Source: Daphnia carinata
Taxonomy: Eukaryota; Arthropoda; Branchiopoda; Diplostraca; Daphniidae
Direction of reading: 5' to 3'
Length of the DNA stretch: 64,000 nt
NCBI RefSeq assembly: GCF_022539665.2
Contig: NC_081336.1
Coordinates: 1,798,001 to 1,862,000, forward strand
Below are positions 49,315 to 62,010 of the stretch, piece after piece (position 1 is the first letter of the stretch; each line of letters opens with the position of its first letter). A model generated the notes under the pieces. The model was not told the origin of the DNA. It searched no databases and was given only the letters and a program-made list of their open reading frames with translations. The position numbers were made by a program, and so were the translations under genes.

Positions 49315-50590
49315 TCCGTCCGTCTTCCCATTCCATCGCGTCCGTCCTCTTCTTTTTTTTTCTTTTTTAAAACAAAAATAACACCAATCAATTCCGCCCC
49401 CCCCTCCCTGCTGGTGCCCTCTGCCATATCCGAGACTAACTGCAAAACGTAAACAAAACAAAATTAATATTCATTTCGAGTGGGTTTTTTCAATTTCGAA
49501 TGGGACAAATTACGTACGCAATTCTTTTTTCTTTTTTCTTTTTTTTTTTTTTTTTTTTTTTTTGTAATTTCAAAAAGTGAATTTAAAACATTCCCTATTT
49601 CCTTGTGCGCCAAAACAAAACAAGAAGAATAAGAAGAAGAAACGCCAAGAAGTCCGGAGTGCGCGTCTACTGGGCCATCAACTTGACGTAAGTGAAAAAC
49701 AACAGCAAATTAGTTTTCTATTTCTTCTTTGTTCCACCACCATCTCCCCCCCCCCCCCCAAAAAAAAAAAAAATTTTTTCCTTTTTGAGATCATTTCGAC
49801 GGCCCAGACATGACCAACGCCTTTATCTTATCTTTCGTCCGGTTTTCCTCCATTTCTCCGTGCGTTTCAAAGACCTAAAATTCACCAGAACCAATAGCCC
49901 TCTTTTCTTTTTTTTTTTTTTTGTGAAAAGGAGACAATAGCGAAAATCGTTGAGATAAAAAAAAAAAGGACTAAAAGATTTGAAAAAAAAGAAAAAAAAA
50001 AATTCCCGACAGAAATTCTTTACGTACTCATTTTTTTTCCCCCTTTCCTCCGTTCCCGGAAAAGAACTGACCAAACGAAAAAAAGAAAGAAAGATTAGAC
50101 ACGACGAGTACTTGCCGTATTAGAATAAAAGATAAAAACAAAATGGGGGACGAGGTAAAACTGGCGGAAAAGGTCCTCAAAGGAGCAAAATGTTATCTAT
50201 ATACCTACTCGATTTTTCTTCTTTCATTCCAAAAGCGGAATACGAAAAATAAAAAAAAATGCGTGTTATCGCCTAGTAATGAGCCTGTTCGTCATAGAAG
50301 CAGCCCTCCCCCCCCCACCCCGCAAAAAAAAAAAAAAAGAAACAAGTCATCCACGTTTCTCATTTTTCTTGTGTGGCCTGTTTGCTTTTCAAAACTTGAA
50401 CAACATCATTTTCAGCCGACAAAACAATTTCAAGTTTTAACTTTAAAAAAAAAAAAGAGAGGGGGTTGGGTGGAATTCTTATCTTAAGGGAAGGGCGTCG
50501 TCGCACCTGTGCGCACGAAATACCTCAGCGCTCAGATCATCTTCTATTTCTTTAGCGACATCCGCCGAACCCCATTTTACTTAAAATTTC

Positions 50591-50625
<35 letters not shown>

Positions 50626-53441
50626 CTATTAAAAAATTCTTTGAAACAGCGTTGTCGTGCCAAATCAGTTCGATGGTTCAGAGACAACACCTGTCGGGTT
50701 GGCAACAGTAAAAACAAGAAAACGGCGATAACGAGAATAGAAAATAATAATAATAAAAAAAGAAAGAAAGAAAGAAAACAGCCCAAAGGGGGGAGAATAT
50801 AACGTTAGTCGGTTTTGTGTTTACCTTTGGCGAAGAAGAAAATAAAAAGAAAGGCAACGCCCCGAAACCCAAGCGAGATTATGATGATAATAAGTTGAGA
50901 GCAGCTCTCCCGACTCTTTTCGTGTTACCAACATATTACACACGCGCGCTGTGCAACAGTACCCAACTGTTGTTGCCGTACCGCATTTTTCAAACAACAT
51001 CTTTATAACTACCGAACGACGTCCTACATCTTCACGGTCAGGCTACGCCCCGTTCACGCGCGCAAAAAAAAGAAAACAGACCACCATTTCCAATCATCTT
51101 CATTTAAGCGCCAAAATTCAAAAATCGAATAAGGTAAAAATAAATGACGCAAGATCTTCTTTTAAATAGTCATGCTCCACCTTCAGATTCTTTCCGTCGA
51201 ACAAAAAAACAAAAAAAAATAGAAGGAAAAATAGAGAACACCTTATATGGTCCGCGTTAGACACCACACAAAAACGATGTGTATGTCTACAGAAGAGGAA
51301 GAGTAATCAGGACTTAGTCAGCGTCTCTCCATCTTCTTAGTTTGTTTTTTTTTTTTTTCTCTTTGGGGTTGCTATATATACATATTTTTCTTTTTCTTTT
51401 CAACTATAGAAAAAATAAAAGGGGGAAAGATGCATCATTTTTTGTCCCTTTTGAAATTTTCTGACATGGGCGCGCTCTCATCGTTCCATGATTTTTTTTT
51501 TTTTTTTCCTTCATCCAGACGGGCCACAACCAACGCCGTTGTTGCGTAAGGTGCTTTTTTTTTTTACTTGTGAAAAATATCCCGAGGGCCGTTTGCATTG
51601 AAGTAACGGCCACAATTTTTCAGAGGCCGGGCAATGAACAAACGAGTCCAAAAACTATCGGATTTTCCCCCCTTGTTTTTATGGCCTTTTATCGGAGCTG
51701 CTCTTTTCCTCGTGATGGCATACAACTTCTGTGTAATGCAAACGGACAGAGACCAAACACCTGTGCTGTTATTGTTCGACCACGAACCTCCCAACAACAA
51801 CAACAACAAAAAAAAAAAATCTCCATTTTCCCTTTTTTTTTTCTCAATAAAAAATAAAACTGTTCCGTTACTCATCGCATTAGGTTCCATGACTGCGCAC
51901 ACACACGCATATCTCATTCGGACGTGTAAACGCAAAACAGCTTGGATTTTATTTAAAAAAAAAAATACTGGGATCAACATTTTTCATGAGCTCTTCTCCA
52001 ACCCCTTTCACTTTCCTTCTTTAACCTTTTGATTTTGATGGGGAATGGGGTGGAGGTGAGGTGGGATTGTGATGAATAAAAGGAGAAAATAAAAAGGTGG
52101 CGCTTAGTACGTGGAATAGTGTAGCTGCCGCCCCGGAGGTTGTGAGTTCTAGTTTATCGCATTCGAGTCATCGTGTGATGAGTGGGCCAAAGGAAGACTA
52201 GCGGCCAAAGAGATTTCGAAAGAAAAAAAAAAAAAAAAAAAGATGATGTTTATGCGTGAGTGATGAGTTGGGCGTTGATCGGAGCACGAGAGAGGGGCCA
52301 GATCATTGGCGTTGACAAAAGTATTTCCCACGCAAGAAAAAGATTTTCCCTGATCGTTGTCGAAATTCTTCCTCAATCTAAACAGCCCCTGGAAATATGG
52401 CTTGACCTGACCCTGTGCGCGCAGCCCCGTTACGTATAATCGATAATGAATAAATAAAGAGAGAGAGAGAGAGAAATAGCTCTCTTACCTTTAAGGGATA
52501 CTCTTCTTCTTCTTGTTTTTCCTTGATGTCTGCCATCGTTTCGCGTTTGTTCTTTTTTTCCCTCGGAAAAAGAATCCGGAATCGACTGGAGACCCCCATT
52601 GCGTAACATACCACACACGCGAAAGAGACGCTCCTCCTAAGTAGATAGCGAGAACTAAAGAAGAAAAAAAAAAAAATAAAGAAGAAGAACGTGATTAGTA
52701 ACGGTCCGCGTTTAATTGGTCCTGCAATACTGTAAACTAACTAGCGTATTACACACAGTTAAGGGAAGTCAATTTGTGTAACCGTAGAAGCGTGACAGAT
52801 GGCGGCTACGATTTATCGAAAGTCTCTCCCCTGTCTAGTTGTTGCTTTGGACGGGGATATGCTTTATTATTCGGCTGTGGCCATTTAAGTGGAACGACGT
52901 AAACTGATGAGAACGCAATTTCGCTTTGCCTCCTTTTTTTTTTTTTTGTGTGTTCAGATTGGACGAGGAAAACAAAATAAAGAAATGTAACGACATGGAA
53001 CACAATAATAAGGCCATTACAGTTGTACAGAAATGTACAGAGTCCAGTTTAAACGGGAATTTAAAAAGACAAACTTTGTGTGCCTTACTTCGGATGGGGT
53101 ACTTTTAGATTTTAAATGGCTGAACGACTAGTTGGTGTAACGATGAAAAGAACGTTCCACTCGACAAGTAACGTTCCTCTTAAAAAATAAAAAAAAAAGA
53201 AAAGTAAATAAAAAGACCCACCTTGGGTTTCTCACGGCGATCGACGATATGCGCAGATATGATCACCAACGCACCCTGCTATAAATAGCTAAAACATTTT
53301 CTAAATAGAAAACAAAACAAAAAAGAAACGTTAATGAAAGACAAAAATTTTTGTACGTGGATTTAAAATTCTTTATCTTTTGCCACTCACCGAATAAACT
53401 ATTGTGTTTTCCGTTGTTGTTGCCAGGGATCTTTCAAAAAA

Positions 53442-53472
<31 letters not shown>

Positions 53473-54888
53473 GAATGAATTTTTTTTTTTTTTTTTGTTT
53501 TCAGTTAAAGACACAGAGAACGTAGTAGAAACAGGAAAAACCCGCACCTTGTTTTGGGGTACTTTATAATCTAAATAATTCCCGATGCAAATATGCGTCT
53601 CCTTGGCTCTCAGCCACAATAGCGGGATAAAGTGTTGTCTGGTGGGGTCTGGCGTAGAGTTCACGTCCTAGTAGTATTCCACTCTTTCACAATCTTGTGT
53701 GTCAAACGACTCACGAACGAACCGTTCCATTATCTTTTTCTTTTGTCTTTTCTCCATCGTCTTGACAGGCGTCTGTTAGGTGCTCCAGATTCTTGCCTTC
53801 GCCCGGTGCTGCAGCGGATTCAACGACGCAAAGACCCTCTGAAAATAATCTGACTGTTATTCGTCCCGATTTTGTTTGTTTTTTTTCGTCTCTTCTATTT
53901 TGGCATCGTTCACCTTTTTCATCATTTGTGTCGTCCCCATCCCTAAGGAAAATATTATTATTATCATTTTTCTTTTTTTCAAATTTTAAACAAGTTTTTT
54001 TACGATGTTGGAACAATAACCATTTCAATAATTCCTCCGCCCGTGTGTGCCAATTTCGCATCATAGTAGAGTCGTCTTCAACTGGGTAAAAAAACAAACA
54101 AATTCTTTCTTTTTTTTTCTTTCTATCTCTTCACAGAGACTAAACGTCATCGCAATGTCACATCTTAGTTGACACCTTTCTTCTTTCCTGATATATACAT
54201 ACATTTTTTTTTAAAAACATAATAATAACAAACTTATTTTCATCATCTTTACCCAAGTCTTTACATCGTTTTTCTGCTCCTTTTTACCTCTGATGCTGTG
54301 TAAAGAAAACAACAACAATGAAACATACCACGAGCTCAGCTTTTTCAAATCGGAAAACGAGCCCATTCGGTCGCTGAAATAAAATAAAATTAAAAAAAAA
54401 TATGCGTCACGTACTTTTAGACATTAAAAAAATAAAACGAAATGAGCAAAACTCTTCGTGCATGTCTGTGTGAATGTGTACAAGATTGGCTTTCGATAAT
54501 GTCCTGAGAACATTTTCTCTTTTCTTTCATTCTTTCCGTCTAATCTTTTTTATTTTTGTTGTTAATTCTTTACGATTTCCCACATAGCCAAACAGAATTT
54601 GTAGTTTTTGTACAATCGCATGTTTTTTTTTTCGTTTGCCCTCCTCTTTGCCTCGTCTCCTCCCCCTCACCATTTTGATATAATACAATAAAAAGACTGA
54701 TGGTTAAACAAAATGGAAGATTCTAAAACAAAAATGACTACAGGCAATTCAATCAGTCAGGGCGTTTTTACATGCGGATGCCATACGGCACGGAAGGATG
54801 AGCAGCATATTTGTTATGTGTGTGTGTCTGTGTGTATCTGTAATACCTTTTAAACACACATGGGGCCAAACATCTGATGGGTTTTCCC
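49315..54888. other. Noncoding 5.5 kb: 3' flank of the Gln-rich gene and spacer
   Basis: Homopolymer-rich. Two places could be alternative last exons on the plus strand: about 49615-49688, which can be read to a stop as NAKKSGVRVYWAINLT, and a stretch after the acceptor TTGACAG at 53769. The second is followed by an AT-rich, UTR-like region with AATAAA near 54687. Neither is well enough supported to add to the gene. Confidence 0.4.
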
Positions 54889-57409
54889 TCACATCTTGTC
54901 CGTCAGGCACAGCACGACACCCAATAAGACGCAAGCCATTCCGAGGAAAGTGCCTGCGGTAATGTAATAAGACAAACGGAATGAAAAAAAAAATGTTTAT
55001 ATACGAAGAAGAAACATAAATAATAAATAACTAAATGTTTTGTTTTTTTTCTTCAACGGGCTAAGGAATTAGTTATCATTACAGCATTCCCGCATGCCAG
55101 ACGGATCAAAATTCGGAGAGCTGAGAAAAAACGTGTGCGGCGTGCAGACAGCGAAATACAATCCGTTCACGCACAGCCGGATTTTCAATGAATTTTTTCA
55201 CAAAAACAAAAAATACTACAAACGAAAAAATACCAGTAATGGTAAACCTGGCATACGGTTAAAAGGTTTTAGTAATTTGAAAACATTTTTTTTTCCTCTT
55301 CTCTTTCTAATATTAACACGTTTTTCCTTCTTTCTGTTTCAAACACATCTTTTGGATTTTGCTTTTAAACAGATGCTGGGACTATCAAGTATCTCAGCAC
55401 ACGCAACTGGATGCCAACGGGCCACCGAATTTGCTACTACTATTACCGCTAAGGTGGCACGAAGAGTGTAGTTAATATTATTTCGCTCGTCTTCAGCTTG
55501 GCTGAAGAGGATGAAAGAAGACACACGTAACATTGACGGGCATGATTAAAGATGCTGAGAGCATTACGTGGTGAAGCCGGATGCTCTCCCAGGCACTGAC
55601 CCGCAACAGAGGTGAAGAGGAATGTCAGCCCGTTGGTCAATGGTACAGCAACCGACAGTTCTTTGGGGCCATCAAAGGAATCGTTTCAGTATCCGGCGAA
55701 GACCGTGATGTGGTAAAACAGCGAAAATGAAAAGAAAGAAGAAGAAAAAAAAATAAAGAATGAACACTTAAGAATAAAGGCTAGCGAATGTCTTGACCGC
55801 CTTCGTTCTTTTCAGTTGTGTGTGTCTATCGTTCTTTTTATCACAAGTTGAAAAGATTGGAATTAGATACGTTATCCCTCAAACGGCGGAGAGATAGAAG
55901 GAAAAAAGAAAAAAAAAGGGGGGGGGGCGAAACGAAATGTGGTTTAATGAAAGAATTTTGTTTCTCATTTGTCAAAAGAAAAAAAGAAAGGGAAAAAAAA
56001 AATACCGGTGGAGCTGAGCGTGAAGTAGAAGAGAATGGAGCCGCACTGGTTGACCAGGAATGGGAGAACAAACTGCAGAACAAAAACAAAAGAAACAAGA
56101 AATAATATGTAAAATACGGCCAACTAGATTTTAGAAAAATCCTAGAGAGAGAAAGGTAGAGTTGGGGAGGCACAATTGGTCGTACAGGCCACAGGTATGT
56201 GTATAACAAGTGGAACATTTTTTGGCCGTGAAACGGGCTTCAGTTTCCGTCAATGACTTCATTGTCCTGGCGAGACGATGGGAAAATTCTTACGTACTAA
56301 AAAGGATGTACCCAAAACACCCGAACGTGAACTTCAACCTGTACGAGGGTTCGTTGAACTGGTCAGGTGGGATGAATTCATTAGCGTGATATTCTTTTTC
56401 CCCTTCAAGATTTATTCACACAGAACGCACTATGCCCGATGTTATCCTGCTAGACAATCTTTCCTAGTCAATGCTTATGAAGCAAAAAAGTTACAAAGAA
56501 AAAGGAAAAATGCATTTCTTTCGTTTTTCTTCACTGACGGCCCTGTCCGAAAAAAGGACATTAGTGAAAACCTTGCTTTTTTGTTTATCTTGGGTGACAT
56601 CGCAGCTCTTCGACAAGAAAAAGGCTGGTCTCGATTGTCTCAGTAACGAAACAATGGTAGAACAAAGTTCTTTTTCGTGCACCGCATTTGAATACTTTCA
56701 TTAGAAAGCTCTGACTATATTCTGCTGTTGGTGTGAGATGGGAGGTGAAGGCAAAATATAATAAATCAAGAGTCATCTTGGGCCGCGAACAGGTGTGCGA
56801 GGAGGAATAATAAGTATATACTTTTAAGCTTTTTGGATGCTCCATTTGGGAAAAACACAATCTTGCAAAGAGGCTTTACCCTAAAGGACTATCATCAGAA
56901 CAAACGACAGCTCAATCTACCATGTCAGATTTGACTAACTATAGTGGAACAGTTTACAAAAGAGACTCATTTCAAAGCTATTTCTTATCAGCATCAACTG
57001 CACAGCAAAATATTTTAAGTATGCTGTTCAACTGAATCCTGTAATCATGCTGTAATTAGGCACAGCTGTCAGACAACAACGGTGACTTTAAGGGGAGTCC
57101 TATAGACAAATAAACTTGCACAAAAGAGAAAAAGATGACTTACTTTCCAATTTAGTAGAAGGAATTTGAGTTCTGAACCAAACTGAACCAGGAAATTGGC
57201 ATGCTTCACTCTTTGGATACCCGAGCTGCCCTTGCCCATCAGGGGATTTGTAACACCCCATAAGAAGGCAACACTTATGAGACTAAGAATCCCACCTACC
57301 AATCAAGAGAGAAAATTTTAAAAAATATTTATACATACAACAAGTACTGTTTGAAGAAGAAAAACCCAACCATAAAAGTTCATCATAACGTGGTAATACC
57401 TGAATCCAT
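54889..57409 (-). CDS. TMEM234: TMEM234 homologue, four-helix membrane protein
   Basis: Five exons, 57409-57400 (MDSG), 57295-57144, 56072-56006, 55660-55568 and 54953-54889, join in phases 1, 0, 1, 1; 387 nt, 128 residues. Four hydrophobic segments are visible: GILSLISVAFLWGVTNPLM, FVLPFLVNQCGSILFYF, LSVAVPLTNGLTFLFTSVAG and FLGMACVLLGVVLCL. The WGxTxPL, QRV, NQCGS(L/I)L(F/Y)Y and AVP..N.L motifs match vertebrate TMEM234, which is also about this size and related to the EamA drug/metabolite transporter fold. Its molecular activity is not known; in zebrafish it has been linked to the kidney filtration barrier. The tiny first exon was chosen because it alone gives an ATG in the right phase. 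No defect is visible. Confidence 0.92.
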
Positions 57410-57764
57410 GCTGTGACTGGTGTGAATGCGAAAACCCGATTTTTATTACCGAGAAAAAGTTCAGGATAAACTCGGAGTTAATAAGAAATAACAGTTTGTC
57501 TAAGTTTTTTGGGTCCTACAATGAAGCTGTATATTTTAATTTTGTTCTTGTACAGTCAGGCACGTGAAATACCAGTTGTCCCGCCATAAAATATTTTAGC
57601 AGACAAACACCTAGCGGTAGAAAATGCACACTACGTCTACATTTGAATATATTAAATGGTACAACTATAATAAATAACTAAAATAGCAGAAACTGGTTCC
57701 TGAGGGTTTTCTTAGAGTTTTTAAGGCATCTGGGTGAACACAACTTAAGTGGCCAATAATTTGT

Positions 57765-59520
57765 CTAGTATTCATTATCTGCAGGATTTCCCACAACAAC
57801 ATTTGTTAATCCTTTGATATGCACCAGCAGCCGAGCAAGATTATTTAAATACTCCTCCTTAACCAAATAAAATGCAAAGATTAAATATCACGATTTGCTT
57901 CGTGTTATTATATTGACGGCCAATACCACCGTCTTGTAACAATATTTTCAACTGTACCTTATTTCTGGACCTTTGGAAGAAATGAAATTCCATGTCGCTC
58001 GCGGATTTGGTGGTGGGATTCCCCGATTGCCGGATCACTGCTCCACTGGAACATGAAAAAAAAGCAACCATTGAGCTAAGATACATTTACGAATTCATTG
58101 TTTTGACTTTTACATTTTCGCGATGACGTTTTGGCGAAATCCGGGCGTTTTCCATTCATCTGAAGTGATTGAAAAACAAAATTTGAAATGTATGAATATT
58201 GAGGAACCAAAACATTTATAGTATTTCCTTCGTGCTCTCCTTATACTCCCTGCTCCAATCATACCTTGCTGGTTAACAGTTTTTGGTTGAACATTGACTT
58301 GTGCTACAGCAACAGCCCCTGTAGATGTTCCCTTGGCTTTTTCTTTGACACCTTGCAAGATAAATTACATGCCTATACCCTCATATACATTAATTTCAAA
58401 TTTTGGGGTAAACTTCCAAGGAATTTAGTTTAAATACCTGGCTGAGATGGAGATTTTGGTTTGATGTTACCCTGCAGTGCAGCAACATTAACTGCAGGAA
58501 CAACTTGGGCTCTTTGTCTGAAAGCTTGAAATTGAGCACCTGGCAAGACAAATTACATGACTATAGTAAATTTCTTTTATTGTCTTATTTAAACTGTTTC
58601 TTACTAAGTTGTTTTATATGTACTAGCAATCGGGCAAGATGACTCAAATAGTCTTCCTAAAAGAAAAACGAATTCACTGTGTTTACCAATTTTCTATAGT
58701 GTTACTGAATATTATTCATCACTAAAGCTTTCGTTAAACAAGTTCAACCTTACTTTGCTTATGGATTTTTCGAAGAAATGATTTTCCATTTCACTGGCTG
58801 TTTTTGTTGTTGGATTTCCAGATATCCAGATGGCTCCTTCACTATGGTGCACATACAAAAAAAATTAAACATGGCCTAGTTTTTAAGATTCAATTCTAGC
58901 AGATACATTTTTGTGATGACATTTTGGCGAAATCCAGGACTCCTCCAGTCATCTGAAGCCATTTTATAATTATCGTTAGTGAAATCTTTTCTAGTCAACT
59001 GTTACATACCATCTTGAACTGAATCATTTGGCTGGCTGTTGGTCTCTGCTACAGATGGGTCAACCACAGGAGAAGCACTTTTGGGTTTTTGTTCACCTTG
59101 AAACATTAATTGTCAGTCTAAAAACCATTTCAGTTGTGAGGTGTTTCCAATCTTACTTATTCCTTGTATATGGCTCATCAACCAAAAATGATAATTCAAA
59201 TAGTCTTCCTACAGAAAAGTGATTAGTTGTCTCGGAAATTGCTTTCACTCAACGTTGATTTAGAGCATTGTCATGAAATTTCCATGACTATCAATAATTA
59301 CTTTGGTATTCGCTCGTTCGAAGGAATAAAGTTCCATTTCACTTGCAGTTCTGGTTGTGGGATTACCCCATTGTCGTATCGCTTCTTCACTGTAATTTAG
59401 GAAAACATGGATTATACAAGTTACGCACCACAATTTTTGTATTAAATGTTGTTAATACATCGTGTTGATAAATTCTTGGCGAAACTTCGGGTTTTTCCAA
59501 TCGTCAGCTTCGGATGCCAT
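57765..59520 (-). CDS. Compact protein of three MED15-type KIX domains
   Basis: Twelve exons: 59520-59459, 59389-59302, 59208-59157, 59096-59010, 58952-58907, 58841-58754, 58656-58605, 58539-58438, 58351-58265, 58159-58114, 58045-57958, 57857-57765; 891 nt, 296 residues. Each domain is coded by three exons with intron phases 2 and 0. Domain starts: DDWKNPKFRQEF, DDWRSPGFRQNV, DEWKTPGFRQNV. Middles: GNPTTRTASEMELYSFE, GNPTTKTASEMENHFFE, GNPTTKSASDMEFHFFQ. Ends: EDYLNYHFWLMSHI, EDYLSHLARLLVHI, EEYLNNLARLLVHI. These match the N-terminal KIX domain of Mediator subunit MED15, which binds activator peptides. Linkers are 29 and 63 residues, Pro/Gln/Ala-rich. Everything else in MED15 (Gln-rich middle, Mediator-binding C-terminus) is missing. 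It may bind activators without joining Mediator; that is inference. Confidence 0.92.
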
Positions 59521-60011
59521 TTTTAAAACTATTAGTTTCTGATTTAGTAGTGTTCCCTAGGAAACCCAAAATAGAAATTCCACGTGCCCTCATTTTGTAG
59601 ACGATCATAACAAAGACATCTAGTAACAAACTATTCAACTACAAACGCGTAATACTGGAAGGCGCGCGCATTCAAAAAATTGTTTTTGTAAACGTATCTC
59701 TAGAGCTGACAAAGTTATAATGAATGTGTATTAAAATCGAAGATAATGTTACTAATTCCAGATCTCAATCAGAAATTGGAACAATATAAAAGAATAATAG
59801 GAAAAGTACCGTTTCACATCTCACTTAAACCATTCAGTATTTTTTATGTAAATGCACTGAATCAAATAAAAACTACCGTACACAATCAACGGGTATGTCG
59901 AAAATAGTTTCAATATAAACGTAAACTAATTGTTTACGAGACCAGCTGTGTAGTACTTTAATCCTTAGCAGCTGTGTTTGTACCCCATTAGATAAACGTG
60001 GCAGTACACGA
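59521..60011. other. Spacer between the triple-KIX and receptor genes
   Basis: 490 nt of AT-rich sequence that must hold the triple-KIX promoter and the receptor 3' UTR. No clear TATA box was seen for the KIX gene. Confidence 0.4.
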
Positions 60012-61907
60012 TTATTTGGCTACGTAAAATTTGCGTTTACGGTAGCCAAAAATTACCTCAGACAAAAAGATTACAAAAGAAAGAGCAATGCCCAGTCCCA
60101 ACAAATAGAAAGCCCCTTGCAAATTATCCAACGAGTAAGCGGCTAGCTTTCTGGATTTGGTAGGGTCTCGTGATGTTTGTTTTTTGGCAAATTGTGACGA
60201 AATATGTTCAACAATTCCAGCTTCGACAAGACGATAAATTTCCTTGTCAAAGTATGGCTTCAGCGAAGAACCTTTTTGGAGTCCAAAGGCCGAACGTGTG
60301 GGGAATACGCATTCTCTCACTAGGTGTACACGACGACCATCACTAGTCGGAGGGAATAAAGTAGCCGCCTGATAACGGAGGTTTCCCTGGTTCGACATAA
60401 CAGCCCATGAACCAGTCTCCAGCAATGAAAACATTTGAGTCAGATTGGTAGCTATGGCAAATTGAACGCCAAGTTTACGATGAAGGGGATCGTTTGAGTT
60501 CAACAGACTCGTCTTGAAATAATCTCCCCAACTAATTTTTTTCAGAGGACTATCGACGAGTTGCTGAATCGTGTCAATTGGAGCAGGAGTGTAAGGGAAG
60601 GTGATGTAAGAAATAAGACCCGACCGATACACAGTTGGAATTACAGTAGCAGCTGCCAATAGCCACCAGATGAGAAACAATCGATTGGCCGGCATACGGA
60701 TTTCTTGTGGCTGTTGAACAGACAACATGTTGCCTAAAATGAAGAGGAAGCAAACCGTAGTGTCGGAGAAAAATCGATCTTCATTTGCACGCCACGATGA
60801 CCATTTGGCTAAGAGTCGAAGCGTCGTGACGGCGAAAATACAAACCAATCCAGTTACAGCCCAAATGGCCGGAGAAAAGGGATGGTAGAGTGCAGTCCAT
60901 TTAGCATAGGGGCGAGGAGCTGGTACAAGAAAACACTCGTAATTATTCCTAAAGGCTCGTGTGAAATCGACGTAGGGCAGCAATCGTTGCTGGATGTGCA
61001 GATCTCCGTAAGACACGTCGGCTTCTTTGCGGTGCAAGAAACCTAGTAAGCCCGTGACAGTGACGCTATCCGGTCCATTAAAAACCAAAGTGCCCTAAGC
61101 GAATTGAATTTGCTATAACATACAAAAAATCAGGATTGTTATTAATGATGTACCACTTACCCACATTTCGTCGTTAACTGGCAGAATATAGTTGACTTTA
61201 AAATTAAGTTTGTCTGCAAGTATGGCGACTATTGATGGTTCAATTCCTGAAGCAATGACTTTGCCACTTTCATTCGTCTTTGCGAAAACGATGGGCGGAA
61301 AGTCTAGCGTTGCTATTGTCAAGTATCTGCCCATCAGCATTTTGCGTTCCGCAGACAATTTGTCCTTGCTCAGACTGCTATTTTTCAATACGTAGTCTAT
61401 TTGAAGCTGGTCACTCACCATCCATTTGTGGATCTCCACGAGACGTTGGCCCCGTTCAATCAACAAATAAAACCTCTCGCTGCGGATATCTTGTAATAGT
61501 TTGTCTCCAATCTTAGAAGAATTCGACGACGTCACTAAAATGACGTCTCCGAAATAGTAGTGCTGCTGGATGTGTTCGTAAATAAGCGAAAATGCTTCAA
61601 TGTTTTGCAACAATACAACGACGTTGTTGCAAATCGTTTCTTTATCCGTAATTTCATCGAAAAGCTGCACTTCACCATGGTGGCTGCGTAGCAATGTCAG
61701 TGGGCGGCCATACCGGACGGCCAGTTCGTCGATAATTTCTTCTTGTTCCTCTGTTCTGTCTTCTTCAGAGATGACAACCAGGCCAGAGCACATCCTTCCG
61801 ACTTCCATTATGAACTCTACCGTTCTGCAGTTCTTGTCATGCATCTGCATCAGTGATCTACCCACTAGAAAAAATAAGAAAAGAAGTATTATTGTTTTGG
61901 TTACCAT
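60012..61907 (-). CDS. Divergent ionotropic receptor (IR), iGluR-related
   Basis: Two exons, 61907-61161 and 61094-60012, joined in phase 0 after a Trp codon; 609 residues. Signal peptide MVTKTIILLFLFFLVG. A short N-terminal domain is followed by ligand-binding half S1 (YLTIATLDFPPIVFA, GIEPSIVAILADKLNF, GLLGFLHRKEADVSYGDL, WTALYHPFSPAIW). Then come TM1 (AVTGLVCIFAVTTL), pore (TVCFLFILGNMLSVQQPQE), TM2 (FLIWWLLAAATVIPTVYRSG), S2 with LLETGSWAVMSNQGN, and TM3 (GAFYLLGLGIALSFVIFL). The iGluR arginine that holds glutamate is not at its usual place, as in chemosensory IRs of arthropods. It forms cation channels with co-receptors. The start at 61907 is chosen over an upstream in-frame ATG (62057) because it opens the signal peptide and lies just after a TATA/Inr pair. 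Confidence 0.92.
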
Positions 61908-61935
61908 TCTTCTGTATCTGAGAATTGCCTGTGGC

Positions 61936-61965
61936 TGAAACGCGAAGTAAGCCACCTTATTTATA
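61936..61965 (-). promoter_or_regulatory. TATA box plus initiator of the IR gene
   Basis: TATAAATA (61965-61958) and an initiator-like TTTCAGCC with its A at 61936 lie 29 nt apart. Transcription would begin about 29 nt before the ATG at 61907, so the upstream ATG at 62057 would not be in the mRNA. Confidence 0.65.
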
Positions 61966-62010
61966 CTTCCGAGTTCCAACTGCATGGTAGACGGCCATTT
62001 CGTCAGCTGT

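Noticed and set aside
55094-55471. 125-codon plus-strand frame inside the TMEM234 gene
   Set aside because: It lies in an intron and overlaps no recognised exon; the middle is Phe/Leu low complexity.
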